Origin: Flavobacterium limnophilum
GTDB taxonomy: Bacteria > Bacteroidota > Bacteroidia > Flavobacteriales > Flavobacteriaceae
DNA length: 64,000 nucleotides
NCBI RefSeq assembly: GCF_027111315.2
Contig: NZ_CP114289.2
Span: 248,001 to 312,000 of the forward strand
Direction: 5' to 3'
Within the stretch, counting starts at the first letter, position 1, and the number at the start of each line of letters is the position of its first letter. The position numbers and the translations under genes were made by a program. This document shows positions 35,619-44,984 of this stretch, piece by piece. The notes under the pieces were generated by a model. That model was given only the letters and a program-made list of their open reading frames with translations. It was not told the origin of the DNA and made no database searches.

Positions 35619-38600
35619 TTACTCCCTCACATTCACCCTTATCCCCTTAGTGTGACTCGAAAATTCTGGCGCATACATACTTTCAATCGTTGAAATTCCG
35701 TTTGAGAAATTCCCGAGATTGTTTACTCGAATGTCGTATTCCAAAACATAAGTTCCTTTGTTTATGGAGTCAAAAAAGAAATGGGTTGCGGCATCTTTGG
35801 TGCTTTGATAAAAGCCCAATCCGCCTTTGTATTGGTATGCTGAAAGGACATCTACGGGTTCAAAACAAGAAGCTCGCATATCTTTTAAATGCACAAATTC
35901 CATAGCTTCTTTGGCAGAAATAACTAATCGAACGGTCACTAAATCGCCCAATTGAAGTGGATTATTTGAAGTGATTCGTTCCAGTTTTTCGCCTTTATCC
36001 GTATTCTTTTTCAAATACAATTCTTTAGAAACAGACAATGAAGCTCCAGAGTTGATTTTGATTTTATCCAAATCTTCAAAATACTGCCAATATACACCTC
36101 CAAAACCCGGAACTTTCGATTTGTTTTCGATGGAAATAGTGGCCATATCTTTTTTGATTTCGTCAGCTTTCCAGTTGAGTTTTACATAACCCGTTTCGGC
36201 TTCTTTTTCGTTTTCGGATAGCTTTTTGGTTAGGATTTTTTGTTCTCCAATTTTGATAATCGTGTTGTCCTTTACGCTCAACCAATCCGTTCCCTGCATC
36301 AACAAAGCATAGACGGCTTCGGTGGTCGATTTTGTGGTGGGCCAGTTTTTGGTCTGTTTGTTTTTGAGTAACCAAACCTTCATCGCATCTACAGATTTGG
36401 TGTCGTTTGTCACTTCGGCGAAAGCCTCAATCAATAAGGCTTGGGTTTCTATCGGTGCTTGATGCCAATACCAGCCCGATTTGTTGGCAATCCAATACAT
36501 TCCCCAATCTTCGTTGTTCGAAGCGGTTTCTTTCAGGCTTTCGATGATTTTTTTGGCAGTTGCTGCCTCGCCAAAGCGATTTAAAGTCAAGGCAGCCAAT
36601 CCTTTTTCATATAAAGAATAGGTCAACCAATCCTTTTTGGCAGTTTCCAAATATCGTTTAGTATGCTTTTTTAAAGTATCCGAAAGCGGGTAATTTTCCA
36701 AATAAATGCTTCGGGTGTATAAATAATGCAAATCCGAATAGGGATTTAGCCAAATTAATTTGTCGGTTTTCTTCAATTTTTGAATTCTTGTTTTATGATA
36801 TTCCAAAAACTTTTGATCCAAAAACGGAATCGCAGTTGAGGCAATTTGTTTGATTTTGGCAGCATTGTTTTCGCTTGGACTTAATTTTGAAAGATGTCCT
36901 AAACCGGCCAAAATATGTCGGGTGATGTATTCGTTTTCGTCACTTCCGTCAAACCAGGCAAATCCTCCCGAAGGTTTTTGTTTTTGTTTTAATTTGTCAA
37001 AAGTGGTTTCTTGCGAAGTTTTCATTTTTTCCAAATCGAAAAGCAAAGCCAGATTTTTCTTTTTCTCGTCTTCATTTTGAGCGTCGTTGAGCCAAGGTGT
37101 TTCGGCCAAAATCATCGATTTCAGTTCTTCGTTTTCTTCGAGTTTCGAATTCAATTTACCGTTTTTTCTCCAAGTTTCGAATAGGCTGGCGATTTTCGGA
37201 TTACTGTTAATAATCTCCGAAGCCAAAGCATTGGAATAAAACCGAGCAAAAGTCTGTTCGGCACATTCGTGCTCGTATTCCATTAAATAGGGCAGAGATT
37301 GAATCGCAATCCAAGATGGATTCGAAGTGTATTCCAACGTAAACAGATGGTTTTTTAGAGTGGTCGAACTATTGTTTTTTAAGTTTTCAAAAGTGTATTC
37401 TTTCTTGGAATTCTCTCGAACCCAAATCGGGATGCTTTCGGTCACGAGCATATTGTTGGTCAAAACAGGAAGTATGTTTTCTTCTCCATCCGAAAAGTTG
37501 CCGGCTTTTGCCAAAACTTTATATTGAACGCCTTGCAATCCTTCGGGAATGTAGATCTTCCAACTCACGGTGGTGTTGCCAAAAGCAGGAATATTGAAGT
37601 TTTTGACAGTTTTGGTATTCGCCATTTTGGCATCGATGGTTTGCATTGTACTGGCGTCGAATAGTTGCAAAACTGCAATTCCAGTTTTGGCTTCATTGGT
37701 GACATTCGCTACTTTTGCCGTGATGACAATTGAATCTTTTTCCCTAAAAAAACGTGGAAAGTTTGGCGTTACCATCAACTCTTTTTGGGTAATGACGCTT
37801 TTTTCTAAATAACCTGTAACAGCATTTTTGTTGTGCGCCATTAAACGAAGTTTCCAAGCAGTCAAAGCTTCTGGCGAAGTAAAATTGAAACTTACTTTTC
37901 CTTTCGCATCGGTTTTTAGATTGGGATAGAAGAACGCCGTTTCCGATAGATTTTTTCTAGCTTTTACCTGAGTTAAAGCTTCAAGAGCTTTTTTGGTCGT
38001 GATGATGATGACGCCATTGGCTCCTTTACTTCCGTATAATGCGGTGGCTTTGTCTCCTTTTAGAACATCGATTGAAATAATATCGGTTGGAGAAAGTAAT
38101 TTGAATTGTTCTTCAGTAATGGGTACGCCATCTACCACATACATTATATTTTTGCCGTTCAAAGAAGAAGCTCCTCTGATTTGAATTCCAGCTACTTTGC
38201 CTTTCAGTGTGTCTTCTAATCTTATATCTATTCCAGCGGTGTTATATACAGTATTGTCTTCTTCGACAACGGCAGCAACTGCTCCAGTATATCCTTTCTT
38301 TTTTACGCTTCCATAGCCAACTACAACTACTTCGTTTAGGACGTTTTCAGATGCTTTTAATTGCACATCAAGTGATTTGGTGGCTATTTTTATTTTTTGG
38401 GTTTCGAAACCAATGTAAGAGAATGTCAATTCTTCGCCAATGGCTGCTTCTATTTGATAATAACCGTCAAAATCAGTTGCTGTGCCTCGTTGAATTCCTT
38501 TTATTATAACGCTTACGCCGGGTAGAGGGCCACTTTTGTCAGAAACAATTCCTGAAATCATTTTTGCATTTAACGGTTTCTTGCTTTTGTTGTTTAATTG

Positions 38601-41600
38601 TTTTTGATATTCTCTAAGTTGCAATGCCGTGAAAGAGTCGTTGAAGTTGAATCCAAACCACAGTAGTTGTGTCGCTTCCTCTTGAAGATTTAATGGAATT
38701 AAATTCGGATTCAAATTTCTGAATGAAGTATGGGTTGTTTCAAAACCCATATTCGTTTTATAATTAAAATAGTTATAATAATCATTCGTTTGAAAATCCA
38801 GTTTATCCCAATCCATTTTGGTGAATTTATCCAAAGAACTATCATACATCGAGACGAGAATTTCGGCTTCTTTTGAGGTGTTTTTGGCTTTTAATTTAAA
38901 AGACCAATTTTCGCTACTTCCAGGTTGTATTTTGTTTCTGAAACTTTCGACAAAAAATTCTAATTGCGCTTCTTCTTTGAGTAATTGTATTTCAATTTGG
39001 TCGTTGAAATTTTGGTTGTCAAACAAGCATTCGAAGCCTATTTTTATAGACTTTTTAAATTCTTTTTTAATTGGAACTTTTACCAATAATTCGCCGTTTT
39101 GCAAAAGGGAATTTTCTTCAAAAAATAATTTTCTTTGATAAATAGTCTTTGTCGAAATATACAATTCTGGAATGGTCGATGTGATTTTTACCAATGCAAA
39201 ACCATCTTTTACCACATTTGTATTGATTTGTTTTACTGTAAATAGTTGACTCGGATTGAGTTTTTCTTTGCTCTGCAGGATTTTAAAATAAGAACTGGTT
39301 TCTATATGATTTTCAAAAGTGTCTTTTGCTGAAAATACCACTTTGTAATTTCCGGATTGGTAATTGGAAATAAAATCCAATATCAATTTTTTGTCTTTTT
39401 CGGTGTCAATTTTTTTGGAATAAACCAAAGTCCCCAATTCTTTTTCCGTCAAGGTTTTTTGATTGTCTTCAAAAGGAAATAATCGTTCGAAATCTTCGTT
39501 GGTAATGCTTTCAATATCTGGTTTTGGAAAAATTCTCTTCTTGAATTTGTTTGAAATCGCACGTAGAAAATAGATTTTAATTTCGCCTTGGGTAGGCAAA
39601 AATTCACCATTGAGGTTGGTGCTTTTCAAGATTATTTCGTTTTTATCTTTGGTTTCAATTCGTTGCGGAACGGTTGTAGAAAGTTTCAAAGAATGATACC
39701 CAATATTAACAGATGTATAGGTTTTGTGTGTTTCTCCATTGATGTCGGTAACCGTGGCTGAGATGCGATATTCAAAAATAGGGAGCTTTTCTTTTGTAGC
39801 ATTTTCGGAAGGTTTGGCAATGAAATTTATTTCAAATTTTCCTGAGGTATCTGTTTGGGTTTCGCCAACCAAAATGGATTCAGATACCCCGTTTTGATTG
39901 TGATAATAACCATTAGTCAACGTGTAGGGTGTAAGTCTAACCTCATATTGTACTTTTGCATCCGAAATGTTGCTTCCAGCAAAAGCTTTGGCAAGTCCAA
40001 TTACATTAACGTTTTGATTGACTTGATACGCTTTTTTTACTGGCTCAAAATTTGCTTCAAATTTGGGACGTTTGTATTCTTCGACGCTAAATGAAATTTG
40101 GGAATGTTCAAATCCAGAACCATCCCAAAGAGGGTGTTCGCCTTTTATGTTGTCATAAACTGTTTTGTTGTCGTAGGGATAATGGCCTATGGCTTCCATC
40201 CTGAAATTGCCTGTCAACCCGGTTTTTGGCAGAACAAACTCTCCTGAAAAGGAACCAAATTCATTGGTGACGGCATCAAAAGCCTTGATTTCTTGATTGT
40301 TGGCGTCCTTGATTTTGATTTTAAAAGAAGTATTGGCAATAATTCCTGTTTCGTTTTGCTTTTTTAAAAACGCAATTCCTTTATAGTAAACAGTTTGCCC
40401 GGGACGATAAATAGCTCTGTCCAAATAAAATTCGATTTTGGCTTTTGTTTCATTTTCATTAGCATAAGGATTGAAGTTGCTCAGATAGCTTTTGTTGAAT
40501 TGAATGGAATCGCCTTCGTGAACCAATTCAATATTTTCGTATCTATAATCGTAGCTATTGGTGTTTTTTCTTTCGAAAACAGCAATCCCATTTTTTTCTG
40601 TTTTAATTGAAAATGTTGGGGTTTTTAGGCTCACATTTTCTAGCGGTTTGCCTGTTTTTCTGTCTAAAACTTGATAGTTTTCTTCCTTGTCTTTTTGCCA
40701 AGCCAATAAGGCAATATTGGAAACGGTAATTGTTTCATAAGCAAATGCTTTTTTACTTTCGGTGTCGGTGTTGCTTTCAAAACAAACTAAATAGCTTCCT
40801 GTTTTGAGCCTAGGCAAAAGTACTTCCGTAGTATATTCAAGATAGTTTTTTTTGTTTTCCAAAAGATAATTTTTGGTAGCTACCGCTTTTTTGTCTTTAA
40901 TGATTGTACTGGCGAAATTGTCATTGTTGTAACGATAATTATATAACTCTTTGATGGTCTTTTGGTCAATTTCATAAAATGTAATGGAGAGGCCATCTAA
41001 GTTTTTGCAGGAAACAAAAGCCCTAGTATTTTCTTCGGTATAACTGTATTTTTGAAGCTGAATGTTAAGCGTTTTTGAAATAATATCTTGTTTTTTTTGT
41101 AAAGCCAACTTGTGCGAATTAGAACGATTGTTGATTTTTATGATGCTGTCAAGTGTTGCAATGGCTTGAATGTTGTAATCAGGATGCGTTTCTTTTGAGG
41201 CATTTTTGTTCAGAACAACCGCTTTTTCGAATTGAATTTTTTGAATTAAAGCAATGTCTTTGGTCTCTTTTTGAAGAAGATTCAATGACTTTATAAATGT
41301 AGTATCATCCTCAAGTAAATAAGTGTTGCAAAACCGCATCCTGTAGAATTGGTTTTCCAAGGTAGGGAAATTACGCTCCTGTTTTTGATGTAAAACAAGT
41401 ACTGTTTTCAAGTTTTCGTCTTTTACAAAATCAAAATTTAGATTTATAAAATCTGCTGATTTTCCCAATAGTTCTTTCTCATAAACACTGAATTTACTTT
41501 TTTTGATACTCCATTGTTCTATTTTTTTGGTATAAAAAGTAATGTTTTCTTGTGACAGATAATCGAACAAACTTTCTTTCTTGAAATTTTCCAAAGTTGA

Positions 41601-42116
41601 AATATCGAATAGTTCTTCGTATTGGCTTAAAGGAATTGATTTTAAAACGGCTTCGTTTTTTAAAGTGTTTTCAAATGAAGTGTTGATTTGGTTTTCAAAA
41701 TTGTTGTTTGTCCAAGTCAAAAAGTCATCATCCAGACTAACGGTATTGGTTCTGTTATATATCAAATAGTTGTTTTGTTGTTGATAATCACTCAAACATT
41801 TCGCGTAAACCAAATTCAAAATCGCTTTCGAAGGAATGGAAGCTCGATTGATTTCGGCCTTTAAATTGTTGATGATTTTGGTTTGCGCATTTTCGTCAAC
41901 CACCTGCAAATATTTGGATTCGTAGAAAAAACATTTGATGATTTGCACTTCGTTTTTGTCGGCAATGGCTTTTTTGTGAATTTTGGCAACGATGGCATTC
42001 GCCGATTTTATTTTGCCGTTATTTTCATTTTCTATGACGGTATTCCAGTTTTTCTCATAATTTTGGGCATAGAATGACGTTGTAATTAGCAGAAAGGCAA
42101 ACAAAATATTTTTCAT
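35619..42116 (-). CDS. Alpha-2-macroglobulin with embedded SusC N-terminal module, copy 2
   Basis: 2165 residues with the same plan as copy 1: signal peptide, helical N-region, macroglobulin domains, thioester Cys1618 in HECAEQTF, and a C-terminus almost identical from about residue 1370 on. In the middle (about 1186-1375) it has the full N-terminal module of a SusC protein: a carboxypeptidase-D regulatory-like domain (GPLPGVSVIIKGIQRGTATD, FDGYYQIE), LNEVVVVGYGSVKKKG, then a plug (DTLKGKVAGIQIRGASSLNG, YVVDGVPI, LYGSKGANGVIII), again with no barrel. Outer membrane or periplasm. Divergent from its TPR neighbour. Confidence 0.88.
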   Translation of the reverse strand: MKNILFAFLLITTSFYAQNYEKNWNTVIENENNGKIKSANAIVAKIHKKAIADKNEVQIIKCFFYESKYLQVVDENAQTKIINNLKAEINRASIPSKAILNLVYAKCLSDYQQQNNYLIYNRTNTVSLDDDFLTWTNNNFENQINTSFENTLKNEAVLKSIPLSQYEELFDISTLENFKKESLFDYLSQENITFYTKKIEQWSIKKSKFSVYEKELLGKSADFINLNFDFVKDENLKTVLVLHQKQERNFPTLENQFYRMRFCNTYLLEDDTTFIKSLNLLQKETKDIALIQKIQFEKAVVLNKNASKETHPDYNIQAIATLDSIIKINNRSNSHKLALQKKQDIISKTLNIQLQKYSYTEENTRAFVSCKNLDGLSITFYEIDQKTIKELYNYRYNNDNFASTIIKDKKAVATKNYLLENKKNYLEYTTEVLLPRLKTGSYLVCFESNTDTESKKAFAYETITVSNIALLAWQKDKEENYQVLDRKTGKPLENVSLKTPTFSIKTEKNGIAVFERKNTNSYDYRYENIELVHEGDSIQFNKSYLSNFNPYANENETKAKIEFYLDRAIYRPGQTVYYKGIAFLKKQNETGIIANTSFKIKIKDANNQEIKAFDAVTNEFGSFSGEFVLPKTGLTGNFRMEAIGHYPYDNKTVYDNIKGEHPLWDGSGFEHSQISFSVEEYKRPKFEANFEPVKKAYQVNQNVNVIGLAKAFAGSNISDAKVQYEVRLTPYTLTNGYYHNQNGVSESILVGETQTDTSGKFEINFIAKPSENATKEKLPIFEYRISATVTDINGETHKTYTSVNIGYHSLKLSTTVPQRIETKDKNEIILKSTNLNGEFLPTQGEIKIYFLRAISNKFKKRIFPKPDIESITNEDFERLFPFEDNQKTLTEKELGTLVYSKKIDTEKDKKLILDFISNYQSGNYKVVFSAKDTFENHIETSSYFKILQSKEKLNPSQLFTVKQINTNVVKDGFALVKITSTIPELYISTKTIYQRKLFFEENSLLQNGELLVKVPIKKEFKKSIKIGFECLFDNQNFNDQIEIQLLKEEAQLEFFVESFRNKIQPGSSENWSFKLKAKNTSKEAEILVSMYDSSLDKFTKMDWDKLDFQTNDYYNYFNYKTNMGFETTHTSFRNLNPNLIPLNLQEEATQLLWFGFNFNDSFTALQLREYQKQLNNKSKKPLNAKMISGIVSDKSGPLPGVSVIIKGIQRGTATDFDGYYQIEAAIGEELTFSYIGFETQKIKIATKSLDVQLKASENVLNEVVVVGYGSVKKKGYTGAVAAVVEEDNTVYNTAGIDIRLEDTLKGKVAGIQIRGASSLNGKNIMYVVDGVPITEEQFKLLSPTDIISIDVLKGDKATALYGSKGANGVIIITTKKALEALTQVKARKNLSETAFFYPNLKTDAKGKVSFNFTSPEALTAWKLRLMAHNKNAVTGYLEKSVITQKELMVTPNFPRFFREKDSIVITAKVANVTNEAKTGIAVLQLFDASTMQTIDAKMANTKTVKNFNIPAFGNTTVSWKIYIPEGLQGVQYKVLAKAGNFSDGEENILPVLTNNMLVTESIPIWVRENSKKEYTFENLKNNSSTTLKNHLFTLEYTSNPSWIAIQSLPYLMEYEHECAEQTFARFYSNALASEIINSNPKIASLFETWRKNGKLNSKLEENEELKSMILAETPWLNDAQNEDEKKKNLALLFDLEKMKTSQETTFDKLKQKQKPSGGFAWFDGSDENEYITRHILAGLGHLSKLSPSENNAAKIKQIASTAIPFLDQKFLEYHKTRIQKLKKTDKLIWLNPYSDLHYLYTRSIYLENYPLSDTLKKHTKRYLETAKKDWLTYSLYEKGLAALTLNRFGEAATAKKIIESLKETASNNEDWGMYWIANKSGWYWHQAPIETQALLIEAFAEVTNDTKSVDAMKVWLLKNKQTKNWPTTKSTTEAVYALLMQGTDWLSVKDNTIIKIGEQKILTKKLSENEKEAETGYVKLNWKADEIKKDMATISIENKSKVPGFGGVYWQYFEDLDKIKINSGASLSVSKELYLKKNTDKGEKLERITSNNPLQLGDLVTVRLVISAKEAMEFVHLKDMRASCFEPVDVLSAYQYKGGLGFYQSTKDAATHFFFDSINKGTYVLEYDIRVNNLGNFSNGISTIESMYAPEFSSHTKGIRVNVRE

Positions 42117-42246
42117 AAGATAGTTTTATATTATAAGAGAGATATTATTTCAAAAAGGTTGGAAAGCACCTAAATTAATTGCGTACAAATTACTAAATTT
42201 TACTTAAATACTAACGAAATTTCCTGTATTTTCTTATTTTTGAACA
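42117..42246. repeat. Divergent promoter spacer, identical to 35206-35335
   Basis: Second copy of the duplicated spacer; see 35206-35335. It contains the TATTTTTG box used by the intact TPR gene. Confidence 0.9.
42235..42242 (+). promoter_or_regulatory. -7 element of the TPR/mpl unit, leaderless geometry
   Basis: TATTTTTG followed by four bases (AACA) and the ATG at 42247. The predicted start site falls on the start codon. No TTTG -33 box is obvious. Confidence 0.5.
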
Positions 42247-42909
42247 ATGAAAAAATTTTTAACTTTCCTTTTATTATTTCCGCTAATGATTTGGTCCCAA
42301 TCCGATTATGGCAAGGCCGAAAAATTATTCGAAACCGGGAAATACGACCAAGCGAGACCTGTTTTCGAAAGTTTTTTAAATGAGAATCCTTCCCATTTAA
42401 AAACCTTGGAATATTTGGGAGACATTGCCGGTCACGCCAAATCTTGGGACAAGGCCATTGTGTATTATAAAAAACTAAAGCAACTAAAGCCTTCTGAAGC
42501 CAATTATTATTACAAATATGGTGGCGTACTTGGGATGAAAGCCAAAGAATCTAATAAATTTGCTGCTCTTGGAATGATTGGGGAAGTGAAGGCATCTTTC
42601 GAGAAAGCGATTGAATTGAATCCAAAGCACATTGAAGCACGTTGGGCATTGGTTATGATATACATTCAACTGCCGGGAATTGTTGGCGGAAGCGAAACGA
42701 AAGCGATTAAATATTCGAATGAATTGCTTAAATTGTCGCCTGTTGACGGCTACCTGTCTAGAGGTCAAATCGACGAACATTTTAAAAGATACACCGCTGC
42801 CGAACAGCAATATAAAAAAGCAATTGCAGCGGGAAGCACAAAAGTGGGTGGGCAAATGCTGGATAATTTGCATAAAAACAAGATGAAAAAATCTGTAAAA
42901 AAGAATTAA
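42247..42909 (+). CDS. Periplasmic tetratricopeptide-repeat protein
   Basis: 220 residues. Signal peptide (KFLTFLLLFPLMIWSQS) then TPR-like helix pairs: YGKAEKLFETGKYDQARPVF, HLKTLEYLGDIAGHAKSWDK, AIVYYKKLKQLKPSEANYYY, ASFEKAIELNPKHIEARWAL, and a last repeat with KRYTAAEQQYKKAI. TPRs mediate protein contacts; no enzymatic motif. Four nt separate it from mpl, so both are co-transcribed. The divergent large macroglobulin shares its promoter region, and a broken copy accompanies macroglobulin copy 1, so a functional link with the macroglobulin is plausible but unproven. Confidence 0.85.
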   Translation: MKKFLTFLLLFPLMIWSQSDYGKAEKLFETGKYDQARPVFESFLNENPSHLKTLEYLGDIAGHAKSWDKAIVYYKKLKQLKPSEANYYYKYGGVLGMKAKESNKFAALGMIGEVKASFEKAIELNPKHIEARWALVMIYIQLPGIVGGSETKAIKYSNELLKLSPVDGYLSRGQIDEHFKRYTAAEQQYKKAIAAGSTKVGGQMLDNLHKNKMKKSVKKN

Positions 42910-42913
42910 AAAT

Positions 42914-44269
42914 ATGAGAACTCATTTTATAGCCATTGGCGGAAGTGCGATGCACAACTTGGCTCTGGCTTTACACAACAAAGGATATCAAGTTACAGGT
43001 AGTGACGATGCCATTTTTGAACCATCGAAAACCCGTTTGAAGAAAAAAGGAATTTTGCCGGCAGAAATGGGTTGGTTCCCTGAAAAAATAACCCAAGATA
43101 TCGAAGCCGTAATTCTTGGAATGCACGCCAAAGCTGACAATCCAGAATTGCTAAAAGCACAAGAATTGGGATTGAAAATATATTCTTATCCAGAATTCTT
43201 GTACGAACAATCCAAAAACAAAACCCGCGTGGTTATTGGTGGTTCACACGGAAAAACGACCATCACTTCGATGATTTTGCACGTGATGCATTATCATAAT
43301 ATCGAAGTGGATTATATGGTGGGTGCACAATTAGAAGGTTTTGACACAATGGTGCATCTTACCGAAGAGAATGATTTTATCGTTCTCGAAGGCGACGAAT
43401 ATTTATCTTCGCCAATAGACAGAAGACCAAAATTTCATTTGTATCAGCCTAATATTGCCCTGATTTCAGGAATTGCTTGGGATCATATCAATGTTTTTCC
43501 AACCTACGATTTTTATGTGGAACAGTTCGAAACTTTTATTGCCAAAATTACCAATGGCGGAATTTTGGTGTATAACGAAGAAGATCCAGAGGTAAAACGT
43601 GTTGCGGAAGCCGCATTGAATCCTATTCGAAAAATACCTTATACAACTCCAAAATACGAAGTGAAAGATGGAGTTACACTTCTAGAAACACCGGAAGGTT
43701 TGATGCCAATCGAAGTTTTTGGTGCGCACAATTTGAACAACTTGGCTGGAGCCAAATGGATTTGCCAAAATATGGGTGTTGACGAAGCCGATTTTTATGA
43801 AGCCATTGCCAGTTTCAAGGGTGCATCCAAACGATTGGAAAAAATCGCAGAAGGAAAAGGAAAAGTGGCTTACAAAGATTTTGCCCATTCGCCAAGTAAA
43901 GTGGCCGCCACCACCAAGGCCGTAAAAGAACAATATCCAAACCGAACTTTGGTAGCTTGTTTGGAATTACATACCTACAGCAGCTTGAATGCAGAGTTCC
44001 TCAAAGAATACGAAGGCGCATTGGAATATGCCGATGTGGCCGTGGTTTTCTATTCGCCAGATGCCGTAAAAATCAAGCAACTCGAAGAAGTGACTTACGA
44101 ACAAATCGCCAAAGCTTTCAACAGGGAAGACTTGATTATCTATACTAATCCAGCCGAATTTAAAACGTTCTTGTTTAACCAAAATCTCGATAATTCCGCT
44201 TTATTGTTGATGAGTTCAGGAAATTATGGTGGATTAAATTTTGATGAGGTGAAAGAGTTGATAGAGTAA
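42914..44269 (+). CDS. mpl: UDP-MurNAc:L-Ala-gamma-D-Glu-meso-DAP ligase (peptidoglycan recycling)
   Basis: 451 residues of the Mur ligase superfamily. N-terminal FIAIGGSAMHNLALALHNKG nucleotide-binding loop, ATP P-loop VVIGGSHGKTTITS (107-120), LEGDEYLSSPIDRRPKF and GIAWDHINVFPTY central-domain motifs, AHNLNNLAGA and KDFAHSPSKV C-terminal motifs. The SAMHNLA start separates Mpl from MurC (which has GIGM). It re-attaches recycled tripeptide to UDP-MurNAc, implying meso-DAP peptidoglycan. Confidence 0.93.
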   Translation: MRTHFIAIGGSAMHNLALALHNKGYQVTGSDDAIFEPSKTRLKKKGILPAEMGWFPEKITQDIEAVILGMHAKADNPELLKAQELGLKIYSYPEFLYEQSKNKTRVVIGGSHGKTTITSMILHVMHYHNIEVDYMVGAQLEGFDTMVHLTEENDFIVLEGDEYLSSPIDRRPKFHLYQPNIALISGIAWDHINVFPTYDFYVEQFETFIAKITNGGILVYNEEDPEVKRVAEAALNPIRKIPYTTPKYEVKDGVTLLETPEGLMPIEVFGAHNLNNLAGAKWICQNMGVDEADFYEAIASFKGASKRLEKIAEGKGKVAYKDFAHSPSKVAATTKAVKEQYPNRTLVACLELHTYSSLNAEFLKEYEGALEYADVAVVFYSPDAVKIKQLEEVTYEQIAKAFNREDLIIYTNPAEFKTFLFNQNLDNSALLLMSSGNYGGLNFDEVKELIE

Positions 44270-44281
44270 TATAATACACTA

Positions 44282-44371
44282 TTTGTCATTCCGTAGGAAT
44301 CTCTTTTTTATTTTGTTAAAAGATTTAAGGAAAGACAAATCAGTAAATAAAGATTCCTGCGGAATGACAAA
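44282..44371. repeat. REPIN-like inverted pair of REP elements (copies 1 and 2)
   Basis: GTCATTCCGTAGGAATC in plus orientation within 44282-44303, and its reverse complement (one base changed) within 44351-44371. Each element contains its own small dyad ATTCC-GTA-GGAAT; the two elements face each other about 47 nt apart. Confidence 0.88.
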
Positions 44372-44485
44372 TTTGTAAATAGTTGTTGCGTTTAAAGCTT
44401 GAACCATTCAGTTTGACACTAAATTGAAATATAGAACCCTTTGTCATTCCGTAGGAATCTCATTAACACAATTAAAAAGATTGTC
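44372..44485. other. Non-coding stretch between REP pairs
   Basis: Holds the left flank of the GIY-YIG element, including REP copy 3 at 44440-44461. No gene or terminator other than the repeats was seen. Confidence 0.5.
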
Positions 44486-44819
44486 ATGATTGAATACACC
44501 GAAGGAATATATACTTTTTATGTGTACATTTTAACCAATAAAAATAGGACTGTTTTGTACACAGGTGTAACCAATAATTTAAAATTGCGATTGCAACAAC
44601 ACGAAAATAAATTGAATTCAAATAGTTTTACAGCAAGATATAATTCGCATTTTTTAATCTATTATGAAAAATTTACTTGGATTCAATTGGCAATTGAAAG
44701 AGAAAAAGACATTAAAAATCTTTCAAGAGAAAGAAAATTAAATTTAATTAAGGAAATAAACCCAAATTTAGAGTTTTGGAATTCTCATTATAAAAAAAAG
44801 ATTCCTACGGAATGACAAA
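44440..44819 (+). mobile_element. REP-flanked GIY-YIG element (copies 3 and 4)
   Basis: REP copy 3 (plus orientation, 44440-44461) and copy 4 (minus orientation, 44799-44819) form roughly 20-bp terminal inverted repeats around a GIY-YIG ORF. The ORF stop codon lies inside the right repeat, and the open frame reaches back into the left one. No target-site duplication was found. The arrangement recalls REPIN-RAYT systems with a GIY-YIG protein in place of the transposase; this interpretation is mine. Confidence 0.6.
44486..44815 (+). CDS. GIY-YIG nuclease family protein inside REP repeats
   Basis: 110 residues from the ATG at 44486; the frame is open back to a TTG at 44441 inside the left repeat, so a 124-residue form is possible. 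The GIY-YIG core is present: FYVYILTNKNRTVLYTGVTN (GIY-YIG half replaced by YVY...YTGV, as in the UvrC-like YhbQ/URI group), catalytic-type Arg in NLKLRLQQHE, and Glu in AIEREKDIKNL. The final residues KIPTE and stop are encoded by the right repeat. Such single-domain proteins are presumed nucleases. A role in moving or maintaining the repeats is inferred only from the layout. Confidence 0.82.
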   Translation: MIEYTEGIYTFYVYILTNKNRTVLYTGVTNNLKLRLQQHENKLNSNSFTARYNSHFLIYYEKFTWIQLAIEREKDIKNLSRERKLNLIKEINPNLEFWNSHYKKKIPTE

Positions 44820-44864
44820 TTTGTGTATGTTTTTTTTCTAATAAAAGGCATAAAAAGTCCAAAG

Positions 44865-44917
44865 TTTGTCATTCCGTAGGAATCTCAACTAACAAAAGAT
44901 TCCTACGGAATGACAAA
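44865..44917. repeat. Compact REPIN-like hairpin (copies 5 and 6)
   Basis: Plus copy 44865-44886 and minus copy 44898-44917 with an 11-nt spacer. The 20-bp arms make a very strong hairpin. It looks like a gene-less derivative of the GIY-YIG element. Confidence 0.88.
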
Positions 44918-44984
44918 TTTGTGTATAGTTTTTGTACTCAAAAAGTAAATCATCTAGGTTAGTATTTCTTAAGATATGGAACCG

